A stretch of DNA of 64,000 nucleotides, from positions 62,001-126,000 of the forward strand of contig JBFMDN010000004.1 in NCBI GenBank assembly GCA_040753915.1, given 5' to 3'. The notes below the pieces were generated by a model. The model did no database searches, was not told the origin of the DNA, and was given only the letters and a program-made list of their open reading frames with translations. Source of the stretch: JBFMDN01 sp040753915. Its GTDB lineage: Bacteria > Desulfobacterota > Desulfomonilia > Desulfomonilales > Desulfomonilaceae. Of the stretch, positions 41,963-52,162 are shown piece after piece (position 1 is the stretch's first letter; each line of letters begins with the position of its first letter). The position numbers and the translations under genes are program-made.

Positions 41963-42547
41963 TCATGACCTGTCCAGCTCCACGGTGACCGGCACCGATT
42001 TTGACACCGAGTTGAAGACCGGCGAGTACTTTTGAGCCATTCTGACAAGCTCTTCTTTGTCCTCGTCGGAGATGTCTGCGTCAATCTTGAAATAGACTCG
42101 AATGCTTTGGTATCCCACCTCGACGTTTGGGTCGAGCCCCAGGAAGCCTCTCAGATCGAGATCCCCATCCAATCGTGACTCTAGATTTCGGATGCTTATC
42201 CCCTTGGCGGCCGAGTGGTAGATGAGAGAACTGGTGAGGCAGCCCGCCAGGGCTGTCAAAAGATATTCAACCGGGTTGGGGCCAAGGTCCCGTCCCAGGA
42301 GAAGGGGGGGCTCGTCTTCATCAAGCTCGAACGGTTTTTCGTGCGCGTGGACTTCCATGGCCCCATAGAAATCCTTTATGCTGGCGCGGTTATGACCGCC
42401 GTCAACCCATTTGTTGGTGATTCGAAAATTGAACTTGGCTATCTCCGGTTGTTTCTTCACGAGCTCTATCGTCTCGAACAATTTTCCGACATCAACCCCA
42501 TTTAGCATTTTCTCTGCCGCCTTCCTCTCTGCTGCTTGGCTTTCCAT
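41963..42547 (-). CDS. OsmC-family protein
   Basis: 194 residues with AAGGA before the ATG. A helical N-terminal extension of ~40 residues precedes the OsmC core: PPLLLGRDLGPNPVEYLLTALAGC-type motif, with the reactive Cys in LAGCLTSSLIYHS, then the beta-rich C-terminal half. The second peroxidatic Cys, normally just before PV near the C-terminus, is Ser here (KYSPVFNSVSK), so a classical Cys-pair peroxidase mechanism is unlikely. Adjacent to the CGGC gene. Confidence 0.88.
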   Translation of the reverse strand: MESQAAERKAAEKMLNGVDVGKLFETIELVKKQPEIAKFNFRITNKWVDGGHNRASIKDFYGAMEVHAHEKPFELDEDEPPLLLGRDLGPNPVEYLLTALAGCLTSSLIYHSAAKGISIRNLESRLDGDLDLRGFLGLDPNVEVGYQSIRVYFKIDADISDEDKEELVRMAQKYSPVFNSVSKSVPVTVELDRS

Positions 42548-42877
42548 CGTTCCTTGTCCTCCCTCTGTCTGCAGTCCGTATTACCTGCGCCTTTATTAAT
42601 TGAGCAGGACGTGCCGGCGAGATGCCGGAGTTTTACCATTTTCCCGGCCACACGAGGACTTTGGTCCTCATACGGCTGAGCCGTTCACCCGCGCTTTTTG
42701 ACAGTTTAATAACGCGTCGAGGGGGGGCAAGAGGCCGGCCTCGGGACGCTCTTCAAAAACTCAGTTGGCATGCAAGCTCAATAGATGTACAAGCTTTGTT
42801 AATGCCCAGATCGGCGCGAATAGACGCCTTCGCTGTTCTTCACCACGTGATGATACCCCCGATCGAGAAGAAGCCTA
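42548..42877. other. 330-bp gap upstream of the defence island
   Basis: No gene recognised. It contains a short hairpin GAGGAC-TTTG-GTCCTC and a small GTGCCGGCGAGATGCCGGAG palindromic piece similar in style to the dispersed repeats. A promoter for the helicase gene must lie here, but I cannot point to it with confidence. Confidence 0.4.
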
Positions 42878-45800
42878 ATGACCGATGTCATGAAACTCTT
42901 GCCTGGCACTGAAGTTCGAGCACGAGGTTTACGGTGGGACCTGATCGCCACAGAGACTCTCGGGCAACAGACGCTCTGCAGATTGAGAGGACTGGAGGGC
43001 GCTGTCATTGGGCAAGAATTCGACTTCTTGCACCCCTTCGAGAAGGTCGAACCTGTCCAGCACCAGATCCGTCCTGATCTTGCCGCGCCCCTTGCTAATT
43101 GGCTCGTGTACCATCAGGCATTCCTTCTGGACCAGGCCCTCGGGGCACGAGCTTTATCGGCGGTTCAACCCGGCCGGCTCCGCATCGAGCCGTACCAGTT
43201 GGTCCCCGTGCTGCGCGCAATCAGAATGAGCCGGCCCCGCCTGTTACTCGCAGACGGCGTGGGACTCGGGAAGACCATTCAGGCAGGACTGATCATCACG
43301 GAGCTGGTGGCCAGGAGGCTGGCCCATCGCATTCTCGTGGTTTCTCCTGCTGGTCCTCTGATGGAACAATGGCAGATTGAGATGCGGGAACGCTTCGGGC
43401 TCCGCCTCGAAGTGATCGACCGTGCCAAACTGCAGGAGATCAGACGAAGCACCGAACTCGGCTCCAATCCCTTTGACCATGTTTCCTTGGGATTGGTCTC
43501 CATTGATTTCCTCAAGCAAGAAAGCGTCCTAGACCAGCTTGAACGCTCAAGCTATGACGTGGTGGTCATTGACGAAGCGCACCACTGCATGGACGTGGGA
43601 GCAAGTCCGAGCAGAGATGACTCGCAACGGCGACGCTTGGCCGAAATCCTTGCTCGACTCTGTGATGCACTGTTGCTCCTGACGGCCACGCCTCATGACG
43701 GAAATGATCGGTCTTTTTCTTCACTGTGCGAGCTACTCGATCCGTCCATCGTGGACGGCCGCGGGTCATTGCGTGGCGAACGATACCGGGACCATGTGGT
43801 CCGTCGCCTCAAGAAACATATTCGAGTGCCAGATCCAAATAACCCCGCCATGACAAGGGAATTATTTCCCGAACGGGTTGTGACCCCCGTTCCCGTCGAG
43901 CTCGATGCAGACAGACAGACCGAATTCGTGGCCCTGCAGCGATCACTGCTGGATCTTGTGGCTCCAGAGCTTCGCCGTGCTTTTCGAGGCAAGAACTACA
44001 GTGATGTCCTCGCATGGATCGCCCTCCTCAAACGAAGCGTGTCAACCGTGTTAGCGTGTGAAGAGACGTTGCGAGTTGTGGCGGATCGGTTCCAGACCTT
44101 CGTCACGGAGACGGCTGAATCGCAGGAGATGCGGAGGCAGCGGATCCGGTCTCTTCGGGAATATGAACGCAAATTACAGCGATTTGGCTTCATTACCGCC
44201 GAAGAGGAACAGGAGCGCAGTAACCTGGAAGCCGAGGATATAGCCCAGCAATTGGCTTCCATGCAGAGAGAGCTCCGGAGAGGTTCCTACCGGCAGGCCA
44301 AGATCTCCGACGTGGTGGAGCATCTCGACAAATTGGTCAGTCTCGCCGAGGAAGCCCGTGAACAAGACCCCAAATTGGACGTCCTTGTAAAGACAATTGA
44401 GGAAATTCGGCTCGGGGAGCCGAAGGCGAATGTTTTGGTATATACGGAATATATAGACAGCCAACGCGCAGCGGTCACGAAGCTCAGAGAATCAGACCTC
44501 GGCACTGTCATCACGATGAACGGTCAGGACAATGAGAAGACTCGCATTGCCATCACGGAGCGGTTCCGGAATCACGATGGCTTGATTCTGGTAAGCACCG
44601 ACTCTGCGGCAGAAGGGCTCAACCTGCATCAGCGGTGCCACCACCTGATCCACCTGGAACTTCCATTTAATCCGAATCGGCTGGAACAACGCAACGGCCG
44701 CATTGATCGATATGGGCAAACCGTGGAACCTCACGTCAAATACCTGTATTTGAGAGGCACCTTCGAGGAACGTATTCTGCTCCGCCTCATCGCCAAGTAC
44801 GAGAAACAGAGATCCCGACTTACTTTCGTTCCCAATACGCTCGGCCTAAGCACCTCCACCGATGCGACCCAGGCACGATTGCTCAAGGGCCTTATTGACG
44901 ATGACAACAAGCTATTCAAAGAAGAGCCCCCCTTATTCGACCTGACCGAGGGCGACGAGAACCAGGGAGTAGACGATGCCACGAAAGAGCTTCTCGAAGA
45001 GATAGACCGAAGCTTGCGGTCATATCGAGAGGCAGCCCGTTCCCATGCATGGCTTGGCGATGTGGGGCTCAATGCCGACGTGAAGCTTCAGCGTGAAGCT
45101 GACGAGGCTAGGGAAGAAGGTTCAAGAGCGGAAGGCGTTGATTTGCCTCGTTTCGTGTGCGACGCGATCTTGCTCGATGGTGGGGACGTGAATGGTGAAT
45201 TACATGATGCTTACTTCACGGTCAGACTTCCCCCTCACTGGACGCACGGCCTCGATGACCTCCCCGGTTATGATCCGGATCGACGCATCGTTCGCCTCAC
45301 CAGGCATCTTGACGTAATGGATGACGGTCATGGCAAGTCAGTGGGCTTCCTTGGAAGGGCACATCCGTTGGTTCGGAGAGCATTGGATCGAGTGAGGAAC
45401 ATCTCCTTCGGTGCCGCTACCACATCGGGACAAGATCCTCGCGCCAGTGTGGTCCGTGCCGACGTGACGAAGCCTACCCTTCTCTTCACCTTCCTGGGCC
45501 GAGTGGCGAGCCGTGCAGGACGAGAGCTTGAGCGTGTCTTGGCTGTGCGAATCGGGATGAATGGAGAACCGGAATTTTTCGAATCCGCCGAAGGGTGGAT
45601 GAATTTGGCCGACCCTGCTAAGGCCGTTCGCACGACGGACGTGTGGAAAGAATCCTTCCAGAGCTGGGCCGGGGATGCTGCACAAAGAGCAAGGGCAGCA
45701 GCCTCCCACGGTTTTGAAGCGATAGCACGGGAATTCGCGAACACGAGAAGACAATCATTGTCACGTGAGCTTGCCGCCGAAGAGGAGTGGCTCAAGAAGC

Positions 45801-46099
45801 GAGTGGACGAGATCACGGGCTCTGAGACCGTTGCACCGCCGATGCAGTATGACCTTTTCAGTGTCCGGGATGAACGGGCTGCAGCGACTCCGCAAGCTTC
45901 GTGGCAAACCATAACCGATCCGGCGGAACGCTTGGCAGCGTTTCATGCAGATCGCACTCAACCGGCGTCGGCACGTGTGGAGGCTGAAGGAGTCTTACGC
46001 ATCTACCGGAAACACAAGGATTTCCTGACAGCGTTATCAGAAATGCTTGAGCCGGAAATCATTCCCCTTGGTATACTCATGCTCATTCCGGAGGCGTAA
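42878..46099 (+). CDS. SNF2-family helicase, DrmD-like
   Basis: 1073 residues. Helicase motif I lies near residue 125 (LLADGVGLGKTIQAGLI), motif II near 232 (VVIDEAHHCMD), and motif III-like LLLLTATPHDGNDRSF. The second RecA domain has VLVYTEYIDSQRAAV, LVSTDSAAEGLNLHQRCHHL and NPNRLEQRNGRIDRYGQ. Coiled-coil segments (residues ~400-490) are inserted between the two. The C-terminal 350 residues carry no nuclease motif I can see. This resembles the helicase that accompanies a large adenine methylase in DISARM (DrmD). It is immediately followed, one base apart, by the methylase gene, so both act together. Confidence 0.9.
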   Translation: MTDVMKLLPGTEVRARGLRWDLIATETLGQQTLCRLRGLEGAVIGQEFDFLHPFEKVEPVQHQIRPDLAAPLANWLVYHQAFLLDQALGARALSAVQPGRLRIEPYQLVPVLRAIRMSRPRLLLADGVGLGKTIQAGLIITELVARRLAHRILVVSPAGPLMEQWQIEMRERFGLRLEVIDRAKLQEIRRSTELGSNPFDHVSLGLVSIDFLKQESVLDQLERSSYDVVVIDEAHHCMDVGASPSRDDSQRRRLAEILARLCDALLLLTATPHDGNDRSFSSLCELLDPSIVDGRGSLRGERYRDHVVRRLKKHIRVPDPNNPAMTRELFPERVVTPVPVELDADRQTEFVALQRSLLDLVAPELRRAFRGKNYSDVLAWIALLKRSVSTVLACEETLRVVADRFQTFVTETAESQEMRRQRIRSLREYERKLQRFGFITAEEEQERSNLEAEDIAQQLASMQRELRRGSYRQAKISDVVEHLDKLVSLAEEAREQDPKLDVLVKTIEEIRLGEPKANVLVYTEYIDSQRAAVTKLRESDLGTVITMNGQDNEKTRIAITERFRNHDGLILVSTDSAAEGLNLHQRCHHLIHLELPFNPNRLEQRNGRIDRYGQTVEPHVKYLYLRGTFEERILLRLIAKYEKQRSRLTFVPNTLGLSTSTDATQARLLKGLIDDDNKLFKEEPPLFDLTEGDENQGVDDATKELLEEIDRSLRSYREAARSHAWLGDVGLNADVKLQREADEAREEGSRAEGVDLPRFVCDAILLDGGDVNGELHDAYFTVRLPPHWTHGLDDLPGYDPDRRIVRLTRHLDVMDDGHGKSVGFLGRAHPLVRRALDRVRNISFGAATTSGQDPRASVVRADVTKPTLLFTFLGRVASRAGRELERVLAVRIGMNGEPEFFESAEGWMNLADPAKAVRTTDVWKESFQSWAGDAAQRARAAASHGFEAIAREFANTRRQSLSRELAAEEEWLKKRVDEITGSETVAPPMQYDLFSVRDERAAATPQASWQTITDPAERLAAFHADRTQPASARVEAEGVLRIYRKHKDFLTALSEMLEPEIIPLGILMLIPEA

Positions 46100-46100
46100 C

Positions 46101-49100
46101 ATGGCACTGGATCTCACAGATTGTCAGTTCCACGGTCCGGCGCTTCCGGAGCCATTCGTTAAATTCGAGTTGGGAAAAGAGCTTTCCAAACTCAAGCTCC
46201 TCCCGAAGGCTACCGGTGATGAGGACCGGCAGCTCCGCGAAGCATGGAATTCCTACCGCCGGAACCTGCGGGCACTCGCCGGCGGTGGACCGTTACGCGT
46301 CCGCAACCAGGTCATCGACCCCATTGCAAGACTCATTGGCTATGCCGGGACCGAAAGTGCGCCGGACGTTCAAACCCGTGAGGATCTTGAGGCCGGTGGA
46401 GCGTTTCTCGTCTCAGAGGACTCAACGAAACGACTGCGAGTGTGGACGACAAGCTTCAACGAAGACCTGTACGCTCCGGCAAAGCGTGGCCGTGCGTACC
46501 GATTCAGTCATTTGCGGATTGCACAGCGGGTGCTGCTAGCCACCGGTGAACGGCTGGGTCTTCTCACCAACGGCGTCCAACTGGTGATCCTGATCTCCGA
46601 TCCTGCACGGCCCGATTCGACCGTGACCATTCCCCTCGATGGCGGGTGGAAGCGGAGCCGTGATATCCCCGACTCGTTCAAGTTCCTTCTGGCGATAGCT
46701 TCTCCCCGCGGTGTCGAGGCCGTCCCGGACCTCGTTGAAAAGGCCCGATTACAGCAAACGCGGGTAACAAAGGAGTTACGGGTCCAAGCCCGCCAGGCCA
46801 TCGAGCATTTTGTGCAGGAGGTCATGGATCATCCCGCAAACGCGGAATTCTTCGCATCGCACACGGACCGGGACGCTCTCGCGAAGGCTCTTTGGCGAGA
46901 AGGGCTTGTCCTTGTGTACCGGCTCCTCTTCATACTCAAGCTGGAATCGTCGAACGACCCGGCCCGTTCCTTCACGTTTGCGTCCACAAGTCTGTGGCGC
47001 AATACCTTTTCCCCCAGCATTACACTCGCTCGTTATGCCCGTGATGTGCTGGAACGCGGGACGGAGACCGGTCGGCTGCTCGAAGACGGCCTGCGGGGCC
47101 TGTTCCGCATGTTCGAGGATGGTGTGGAATGCACCGAGCTTGTCGTCAAGCCGCTGGGAGGAGCCTTGTTCGGGGCCGACTCCTCCCCGACCCTATCCAA
47201 GCTCGCATGGGGTGAACGTGCAGTGGCTCGGCTGTTCGACCAGTTGCTCTGGACACCGAAAAGACGAGGCTCGGATGCCAGGGAACGAGTTCATTACGGA
47301 CCGCTGGACGTGGAAGACCTCGGCAGGGTGTACGAAGCCCTCTTGGAGCTTGAACCCGGCATAACCTCGGAATCCATGTGCCGTTTGAGACGGCAGAAGC
47401 TTGAGGTCGTGGTGCCGACTGCACAGGGTGAGAAATATCGCGCCACAGGAGGGACCCAGTCCGACAATTCCGATGATGCAGATGGTGATGACGCGGAGTC
47501 CGACGAGGACGATGCTCCCACCACTGGCAAGAAGACCAAGGTTCAGTGGATCGAGGAAATTCCTCCCAATCGATTCTATCTGCGTGTCGGGCTTGGGCGT
47601 AAGGCTAGCGGTTCGTACTACACCCCGCACTCGTTCGTCCGGTTTCTCGTGCAGGAGACGCTCGGTCCACAGGTTGCTGATCGCAGCCCGCAGGAAGACC
47701 CCAAGCCTTCGGAAATCCTCAAGCTCAAGGTACTCGATCCTGCCATGGGAAGCGGGCATTTCCTCGTCGAAGCCTGCCGGTTCCTGGGAGACAAGCTCTA
47801 CGAGGCGTGCCGCCTGTGCGATGAGAAGGCGTCCGACGCAGAACGAAAAGCCGAGAAGCTCAAAGGCTCTGCGAAGGATGAGGCCTTGGCACATGCCCAA
47901 GAGTGGCGGCAGCGCATCCTGGATCTGCCTGATCCCACCGCTGAGCTGCCCAAATATCTGCCCAGCCGATCGCCGGAACGCGAAGAATCCGGATATTCCC
48001 AGAAAAAGGCTGAGGCCTTGTGTCGGCGACTCGTGGCAACACATTGCCTGTACGGGGTTGACAAGAACCCCTTGGCCGTGGAACTGGCGAAGCTTTCCCT
48101 TTGGCTGGAATCCCATGCCGAGGGCATGCCCCTCACCTTTCTCGACCACCGTCTCGTCGTAGGCGATTCTCTCACCGGACCATTCTGGGACAAGCTTATC
48201 TTCTATCCGGGGAAGCCTCAGGAGCCCATCGAGAATCTTTTTCAAGGAGAGCCGGTTCAACAGAAACTGTTCCACCGAAACCTGCTCACGAATTTCACCA
48301 AGGCGCTTGGCCGAGCCATACGCAATGTCCGCGATCTTGAAGCAAACGTGGGCATCACCTTGGCCGAAATCGAGGACAAGAAACGCCTCAAGGCTGAAAT
48401 GGACCGGGCACTTCTGCCCTTCCGAGTGGCTGCCACAGCCTGGAGCGGCGGCGTAATGCTCGGGCCTGAGAAGTGTGATGACGAATCATACGCGGAGATG
48501 CTCCAAGTCATTGCTCAGACAGGAGACCTTCCGCAAAGGATCGAGTCAGATCGATTGCGTGACGCCATATCCAAGGGCTTTGGCCTGCCTGAGATCCCCA
48601 CTGAACGAGACGTTCTGTATAAGCTGATAGGCTCAAATGGGTTTGTGTCGGCACTGCCCTATGACCTCACATTCCCCGAAGTCTTCTATCCCAACGGCAT
48701 ACCCCACGGGAAGAGAGGGTTTGATGCGGTGCTGGGGAATCCGCCGTGGGACACAATTCGGAAGAATGAAGACCATTTTTTCGGCATGTACGATTTCGCA
48801 TTCCTTGATCCGCCGACCAAGAGAGAGAAAAGTGCTATCAAGCAACGACTGGTTCAGAATCCCGTCATTTTTCGGGAATACACTGATCTTGTAGAGAATC
48901 TTCTGCAGCGAGATCGGATCAATGACGAACTCTTTACGACACACAAGTTCAAGGTGAAAGGGCAGCTCGCAGGGCGTGGCACTTACGATGATTACATGCT
49001 CTTTGCAGAACGCGCGACACAGGTTGTAAGTAACAACGGGCTCATCGGCTATGTCTTGCCATCGGCATTTCATGCCAATGAAGGAGCCACAGGCACTAGG

Positions 49101-50426
49101 CATTTGTACCTGGAACAACTCGGCTTACACTGCTGCTACTCCTTCGAGAATAGGCGGAAACTGTTTGAGATCGACTCTCGCTTCAAGTTTGCCCTGGTTG
49201 TTGCGAGCTACGCACAGGCCGGTCGACCGTTCTCAGGTGCGTTTTATCTCCATGACGACGAGTGGCTTTTCCGCAAGGATAAGGACCGGCAACCACTTCT
49301 CTACAATCTGGATTTTGTTCGACGTACCGGGGGCGATTATCTGAGTCTCCTGGAACTTCGAGATGAGCGCGATCTGCAGACTGCTGAAACGTGTTATGCC
49401 AATGGTGAACTGTTTGGGAAACTTTGTGAACGCTTGAACATCAGATTGAGCCAGGAAATTAATATGACCTACGATTCATGGCGGTTTACCCCGACCTCCC
49501 AGGTCCTGCCTCGCGGCGAGGACCCGCGTGCCCCCGATGTTGCTGCTCGCCTGCTTGAGATGGGCTATCTTGTGCTTCACGAAGGGAAGACCTTTCGCGA
49601 TTATGACGATCATTGGGAGGACCGGCCCCGGTACTTGATTGCTATCGGCATAATTCAGGACAAACCACATTGGGTGGAATCTGCACGCCACTTCCGGCTG
49701 GCCTTCAGGGACATCGCTCAATCCACCAATGAGCGCACGGCAATCTTTTCGATAATTCCTGCGGGTTGCATTGCCGGAAACAAAGCACCAATAGAACCTG
49801 AGGCGGGCCAACGAAGCAATGCATCTTCCCTTTCAATAATTGGGATAACGAACTCCTTCCCATTTGATTGGAGCTTGCGTCTGAGGGTAGCGGCTACAGT
49901 TAATCTCTTCATACTGAACAGCGTGGCTGTGCCGAGCATTGATCGAGAATCTTCATTCCTCTCTCATTCAGCCTTACGCCTCACCTGCAACCACGCAGGT
50001 TACGAACCGCTCTGGCATGAGCAAGTTGGCGACACCTGGCGTGAATCAAACAAGGAGCCTTTCACATGGCCGGTTCTCGCAGGTGACGACGAGCGATGGG
50101 AGGTACGTGCTGCAATCGACGCAGTGGTCGCGGATGCTTATGGCCTAGACAGGAGCCAGTACGAGCATATTCTCTCAACGTTTAGCCACAGGAGCTATCC
50201 TAAGGCCCCGCACCTTTGCCTCGACAAGTTCGACGAGCTGGATGCCACAGGACTGGAAGCCTTCACCAGGAAATACGACCCGTACTGGGATATACCCTTG
50301 AACGAAAACCTGCCCCAACCGGTAATTGACTTGCCGGTTTCGGAGGGGCCTGTGGGAGAGGACAACCAAAACCTCTTCGGCGATATAGGCTCTCGCGGCC
50401 GAACGAGGACAAGACGCCGGAGGTAG
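46101..50426 (+). CDS. Large N6-adenine DNA methyltransferase (Eco57I/PglX/DrmMI-like)
   Basis: 1441 residues from an ATG after GGAGG. Residues ~1-250 resemble the N-terminal region of type IIG-like enzymes, but no PD-ExK triad is obvious. The SAM-binding motif is VLDPAMGSGHFLVEACR near residue 545, and the catalytic NPPW is in FDAVLGNPPWDTIRKN near 880. A long insert lies between motifs I and IV (residues ~560-860), as in PglX and DrmMI. The C-terminal third is a probable target-recognition region. An acidic linker (DNSDDADGDDAESDEDDA) sits near residue 460. It would methylate host DNA to mark self. Downstream is a 1.7-kb repeat insertion, then the second helicase. Confidence 0.9.
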   Translation: MALDLTDCQFHGPALPEPFVKFELGKELSKLKLLPKATGDEDRQLREAWNSYRRNLRALAGGGPLRVRNQVIDPIARLIGYAGTESAPDVQTREDLEAGGAFLVSEDSTKRLRVWTTSFNEDLYAPAKRGRAYRFSHLRIAQRVLLATGERLGLLTNGVQLVILISDPARPDSTVTIPLDGGWKRSRDIPDSFKFLLAIASPRGVEAVPDLVEKARLQQTRVTKELRVQARQAIEHFVQEVMDHPANAEFFASHTDRDALAKALWREGLVLVYRLLFILKLESSNDPARSFTFASTSLWRNTFSPSITLARYARDVLERGTETGRLLEDGLRGLFRMFEDGVECTELVVKPLGGALFGADSSPTLSKLAWGERAVARLFDQLLWTPKRRGSDARERVHYGPLDVEDLGRVYEALLELEPGITSESMCRLRRQKLEVVVPTAQGEKYRATGGTQSDNSDDADGDDAESDEDDAPTTGKKTKVQWIEEIPPNRFYLRVGLGRKASGSYYTPHSFVRFLVQETLGPQVADRSPQEDPKPSEILKLKVLDPAMGSGHFLVEACRFLGDKLYEACRLCDEKASDAERKAEKLKGSAKDEALAHAQEWRQRILDLPDPTAELPKYLPSRSPEREESGYSQKKAEALCRRLVATHCLYGVDKNPLAVELAKLSLWLESHAEGMPLTFLDHRLVVGDSLTGPFWDKLIFYPGKPQEPIENLFQGEPVQQKLFHRNLLTNFTKALGRAIRNVRDLEANVGITLAEIEDKKRLKAEMDRALLPFRVAATAWSGGVMLGPEKCDDESYAEMLQVIAQTGDLPQRIESDRLRDAISKGFGLPEIPTERDVLYKLIGSNGFVSALPYDLTFPEVFYPNGIPHGKRGFDAVLGNPPWDTIRKNEDHFFGMYDFAFLDPPTKREKSAIKQRLVQNPVIFREYTDLVENLLQRDRINDELFTTHKFKVKGQLAGRGTYDDYMLFAERATQVVSNNGLIGYVLPSAFHANEGATGTRHLYLEQLGLHCCYSFENRRKLFEIDSRFKFALVVASYAQAGRPFSGAFYLHDDEWLFRKDKDRQPLLYNLDFVRRTGGDYLSLLELRDERDLQTAETCYANGELFGKLCERLNIRLSQEINMTYDSWRFTPTSQVLPRGEDPRAPDVAARLLEMGYLVLHEGKTFRDYDDHWEDRPRYLIAIGIIQDKPHWVESARHFRLAFRDIAQSTNERTAIFSIIPAGCIAGNKAPIEPEAGQRSNASSLSIIGITNSFPFDWSLRLRVAATVNLFILNSVAVPSIDRESSFLSHSALRLTCNHAGYEPLWHEQVGDTWRESNKEPFTWPVLAGDDERWEVRAAIDAVVADAYGLDRSQYEHILSTFSHRSYPKAPHLCLDKFDELDATGLEAFTRKYDPYWDIPLNENLPQPVIDLPVSEGPVGEDNQNLFGDIGSRGRTRTRRRR

Positions 50427-50484
50427 AGCCCCGCAGGAGGGGCAATCCTAATAATTCGCGATGCCGAGCAAGGCAGGGAGTGGC

Positions 50485-51312
50485 ATCCGTCACCCCGGCG
50501 AATGCCGGGGTCCAGGCATTGTCCTGGATTCCGGCCTTCGCCGGAATGACGAGGAGCATTCCGTGCATCGGATTGCAGGATCCGTCACCCCGGCGAATGC
50601 CGGGGTCCAGGAATTGTCTTGGATTCCGGATTGTCGTGTCCGTCACCCGGGCGAAAGCCGGGGGCCGGGCATTGTCCTGGTTCCGGATTCTAGTATCCGT
50701 CACCCCGGCGAAAACCAGGGTACAGGCATTGTCCTGGATTCCGGCCTTCGCCGGAATGACGAGGAGCATTCGGTGCGCCACATTGCAGGATCCGTCACCC
50801 CGGCGAATGCCGGGGTCCAGGGATTGTCTTGGATTCCGGATTCTAGTATCCGTCACCCCGGCGAAAACCAGGGTACAGGCATTGTCCTGGATTCCGGCCT
50901 TCGCCGGAATGACGAAAAAGTGGCCGTTCCATTTCTAACTCAACGCGCATGGGCCTTCGCCGGAATGACGAGGAGCATTGCGTGCACCGGATTCTAGTAT
51001 CCGTCACCCCGGCGAATGCCGGGGTCCAGGGATTGTCTTGGATTCCGGATTGTCGTGTCCGTCACCCGGGCGAAAGCCGGGGGCCGGGCATTGTCCTGGA
51101 TTCCGGATTCTAGTATCCGTCACCCCGGCGAAAACCAGGGTACAGGCATTGTCCTGGATTCCGGCCTTCGCCGGAATGACGAGGAGCATTCGGTGCGCCA
51201 CATTGCAGGATCCGTCACCCCGGCGAATGCCGGGGTCCAGGCATTGTCTTGGATTCCGGCCTTCGCCGGAATGACGAAAAAGTGGCCGTTCCATTTCTAA
51301 CTCAACGCGCAT
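50485..51312 (+). repeat. Array of GC-rich hairpin repeats with an internal duplication
   Basis: About ten units begin CCGTCACCCCGGCGAATGCC followed by GGGGTCCAGG and a spacer ATTGTCYTGGATTCCGG; about six of them are completed by CCTTCGCCGGAATGACGA. Spacing is irregular (about 58 or 95 bases). The block 50580-50951 is largely repeated at 51000-51312; both end with GTGGCCGTTCCATTTCTAAC and CTCAACGCGCATGG, which equals the end of the TIR element at 51886-52054. Reading frames here (FAGMT-type peptides) come from the repeat. Confidence 0.88.
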
Positions 51313-51544
51313 GGACCTTCGCCCGGAGGATGAGCAGCTTTCGGTGCGTTGCTATCCCATAGATCCAGCAACCCCTGGGTTGGAATTGGGTGCAGCTCGT
51401 TTGCGCGGCAAATCTACTCAGCCCGGGAAACTGGTTAAAGAAAAACAGTCGGTGATGTCGCTGGTCGCATCTTTACCGCAAAAAAGCGCGGCATCCGTTG
51501 GACGTTCAGGCAAAGCCAGGAAACAGGTTACAAGGCAGGGATCC

Positions 51545-51835
51545 ATGTACAAGCAACCGGCAGTATACATCCTCGCAAGCAAGAAGAACGGCACCCTGTA
51601 CATCGGCGTCACATCGGATCTGGTTAAGAGGATATGGCAGCACAAGAGCGACTTGGTAAAGGGCTTTACCCGACGCTACGGAGTCCATCAGTTGGTTTGG
51701 TTCGAGTTGCACGACACTATGGAATCAGCCATCCTAAGGGAGAAGAGGCTGAAAGAGTGGAAGCGGGCCTGGAAACTGAGATTGATCGAAGAGAACAATC
51801 CGGAGTGGCAGGACCTGTACGATTCGCTCGTGTGA
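51545..51835 (+). CDS. Small GIY-YIG endonuclease-like protein
   Basis: 96 residues from the ATG at 51545, with AGGGA upstream; the frame is open further upstream through non-repeat and repeat sequence but lacks a better start. The single domain has AVYILASKKNGTLYIGVTSD (GIY-YIG), the catalytic Arg in LVKRIWQHK, and the Glu region ESAILREKRLKEWKRAWK. This is the short stand-alone group often found amid GC-rich intergenic repeats. It lies between the repeat array and a TIR element, inside the defence operon, so it may belong to the repeats rather than to defence. Confidence 0.88.
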   Translation: MYKQPAVYILASKKNGTLYIGVTSDLVKRIWQHKSDLVKGFTRRYGVHQLVWFELHDTMESAILREKRLKEWKRAWKLRLIEENNPEWQDLYDSLV

Positions 51836-51885
51836 TGGTTCGCATTGAGGCTGTTGAACCCAAGATATGGATTCCGGCCTTCGGC

Positions 51886-52054
51886 CATAGGCGTTGACTT
51901 CATCGATGGCGTAGGTGAGCTCAGTCAGTTGACTTAACAAGGACCCCCTAACCCCGGCGAAAGCCGAAGTCCATAACATGATGGAAAGACTGGATTCCGG
52001 CCTCCGCCGGAATGACGGACCATTGGAGGTTCCACTTCTGATTTGACGCGCATG
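51886..52054. mobile_element. Second copy of the 170-bp TIR element
   Basis: Ends CATAGGCGTTGACTT and ATTTGACGCGCATG are degenerate forms of the 15-bp inverted repeats of the element at 7707-7876. The interior matches that copy reversed for most of its length, e.g. TTGACTTAACAAGGACCCC and CCGGAATGACG. The mismatches in the ends and the lack of a clear target duplication suggest an older insertion. Confidence 0.7.
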
Positions 52055-52162
52055 AACATGCGCCGGAATGACGAAAAAAGATGATCGTCACGCTGTGCGG
52101 ATGCACACCACCCCTGATTGGGAAGAAGGGAGTTCTTGCTGAATCTTCAAAGGAGACAATTC

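Noticed and set aside
47193..48275. 360-residue open frame on the minus strand
   Set aside because: It is antisense to the methylase gene, whose motifs and ribosome site are clear; no domain is visible in the antisense frame.
50485..51312. CRISPR array or coding region (several open frames on both strands)
   Set aside because: Spacing is irregular, spacers recur, and the frames encode only repeat-derived peptides.
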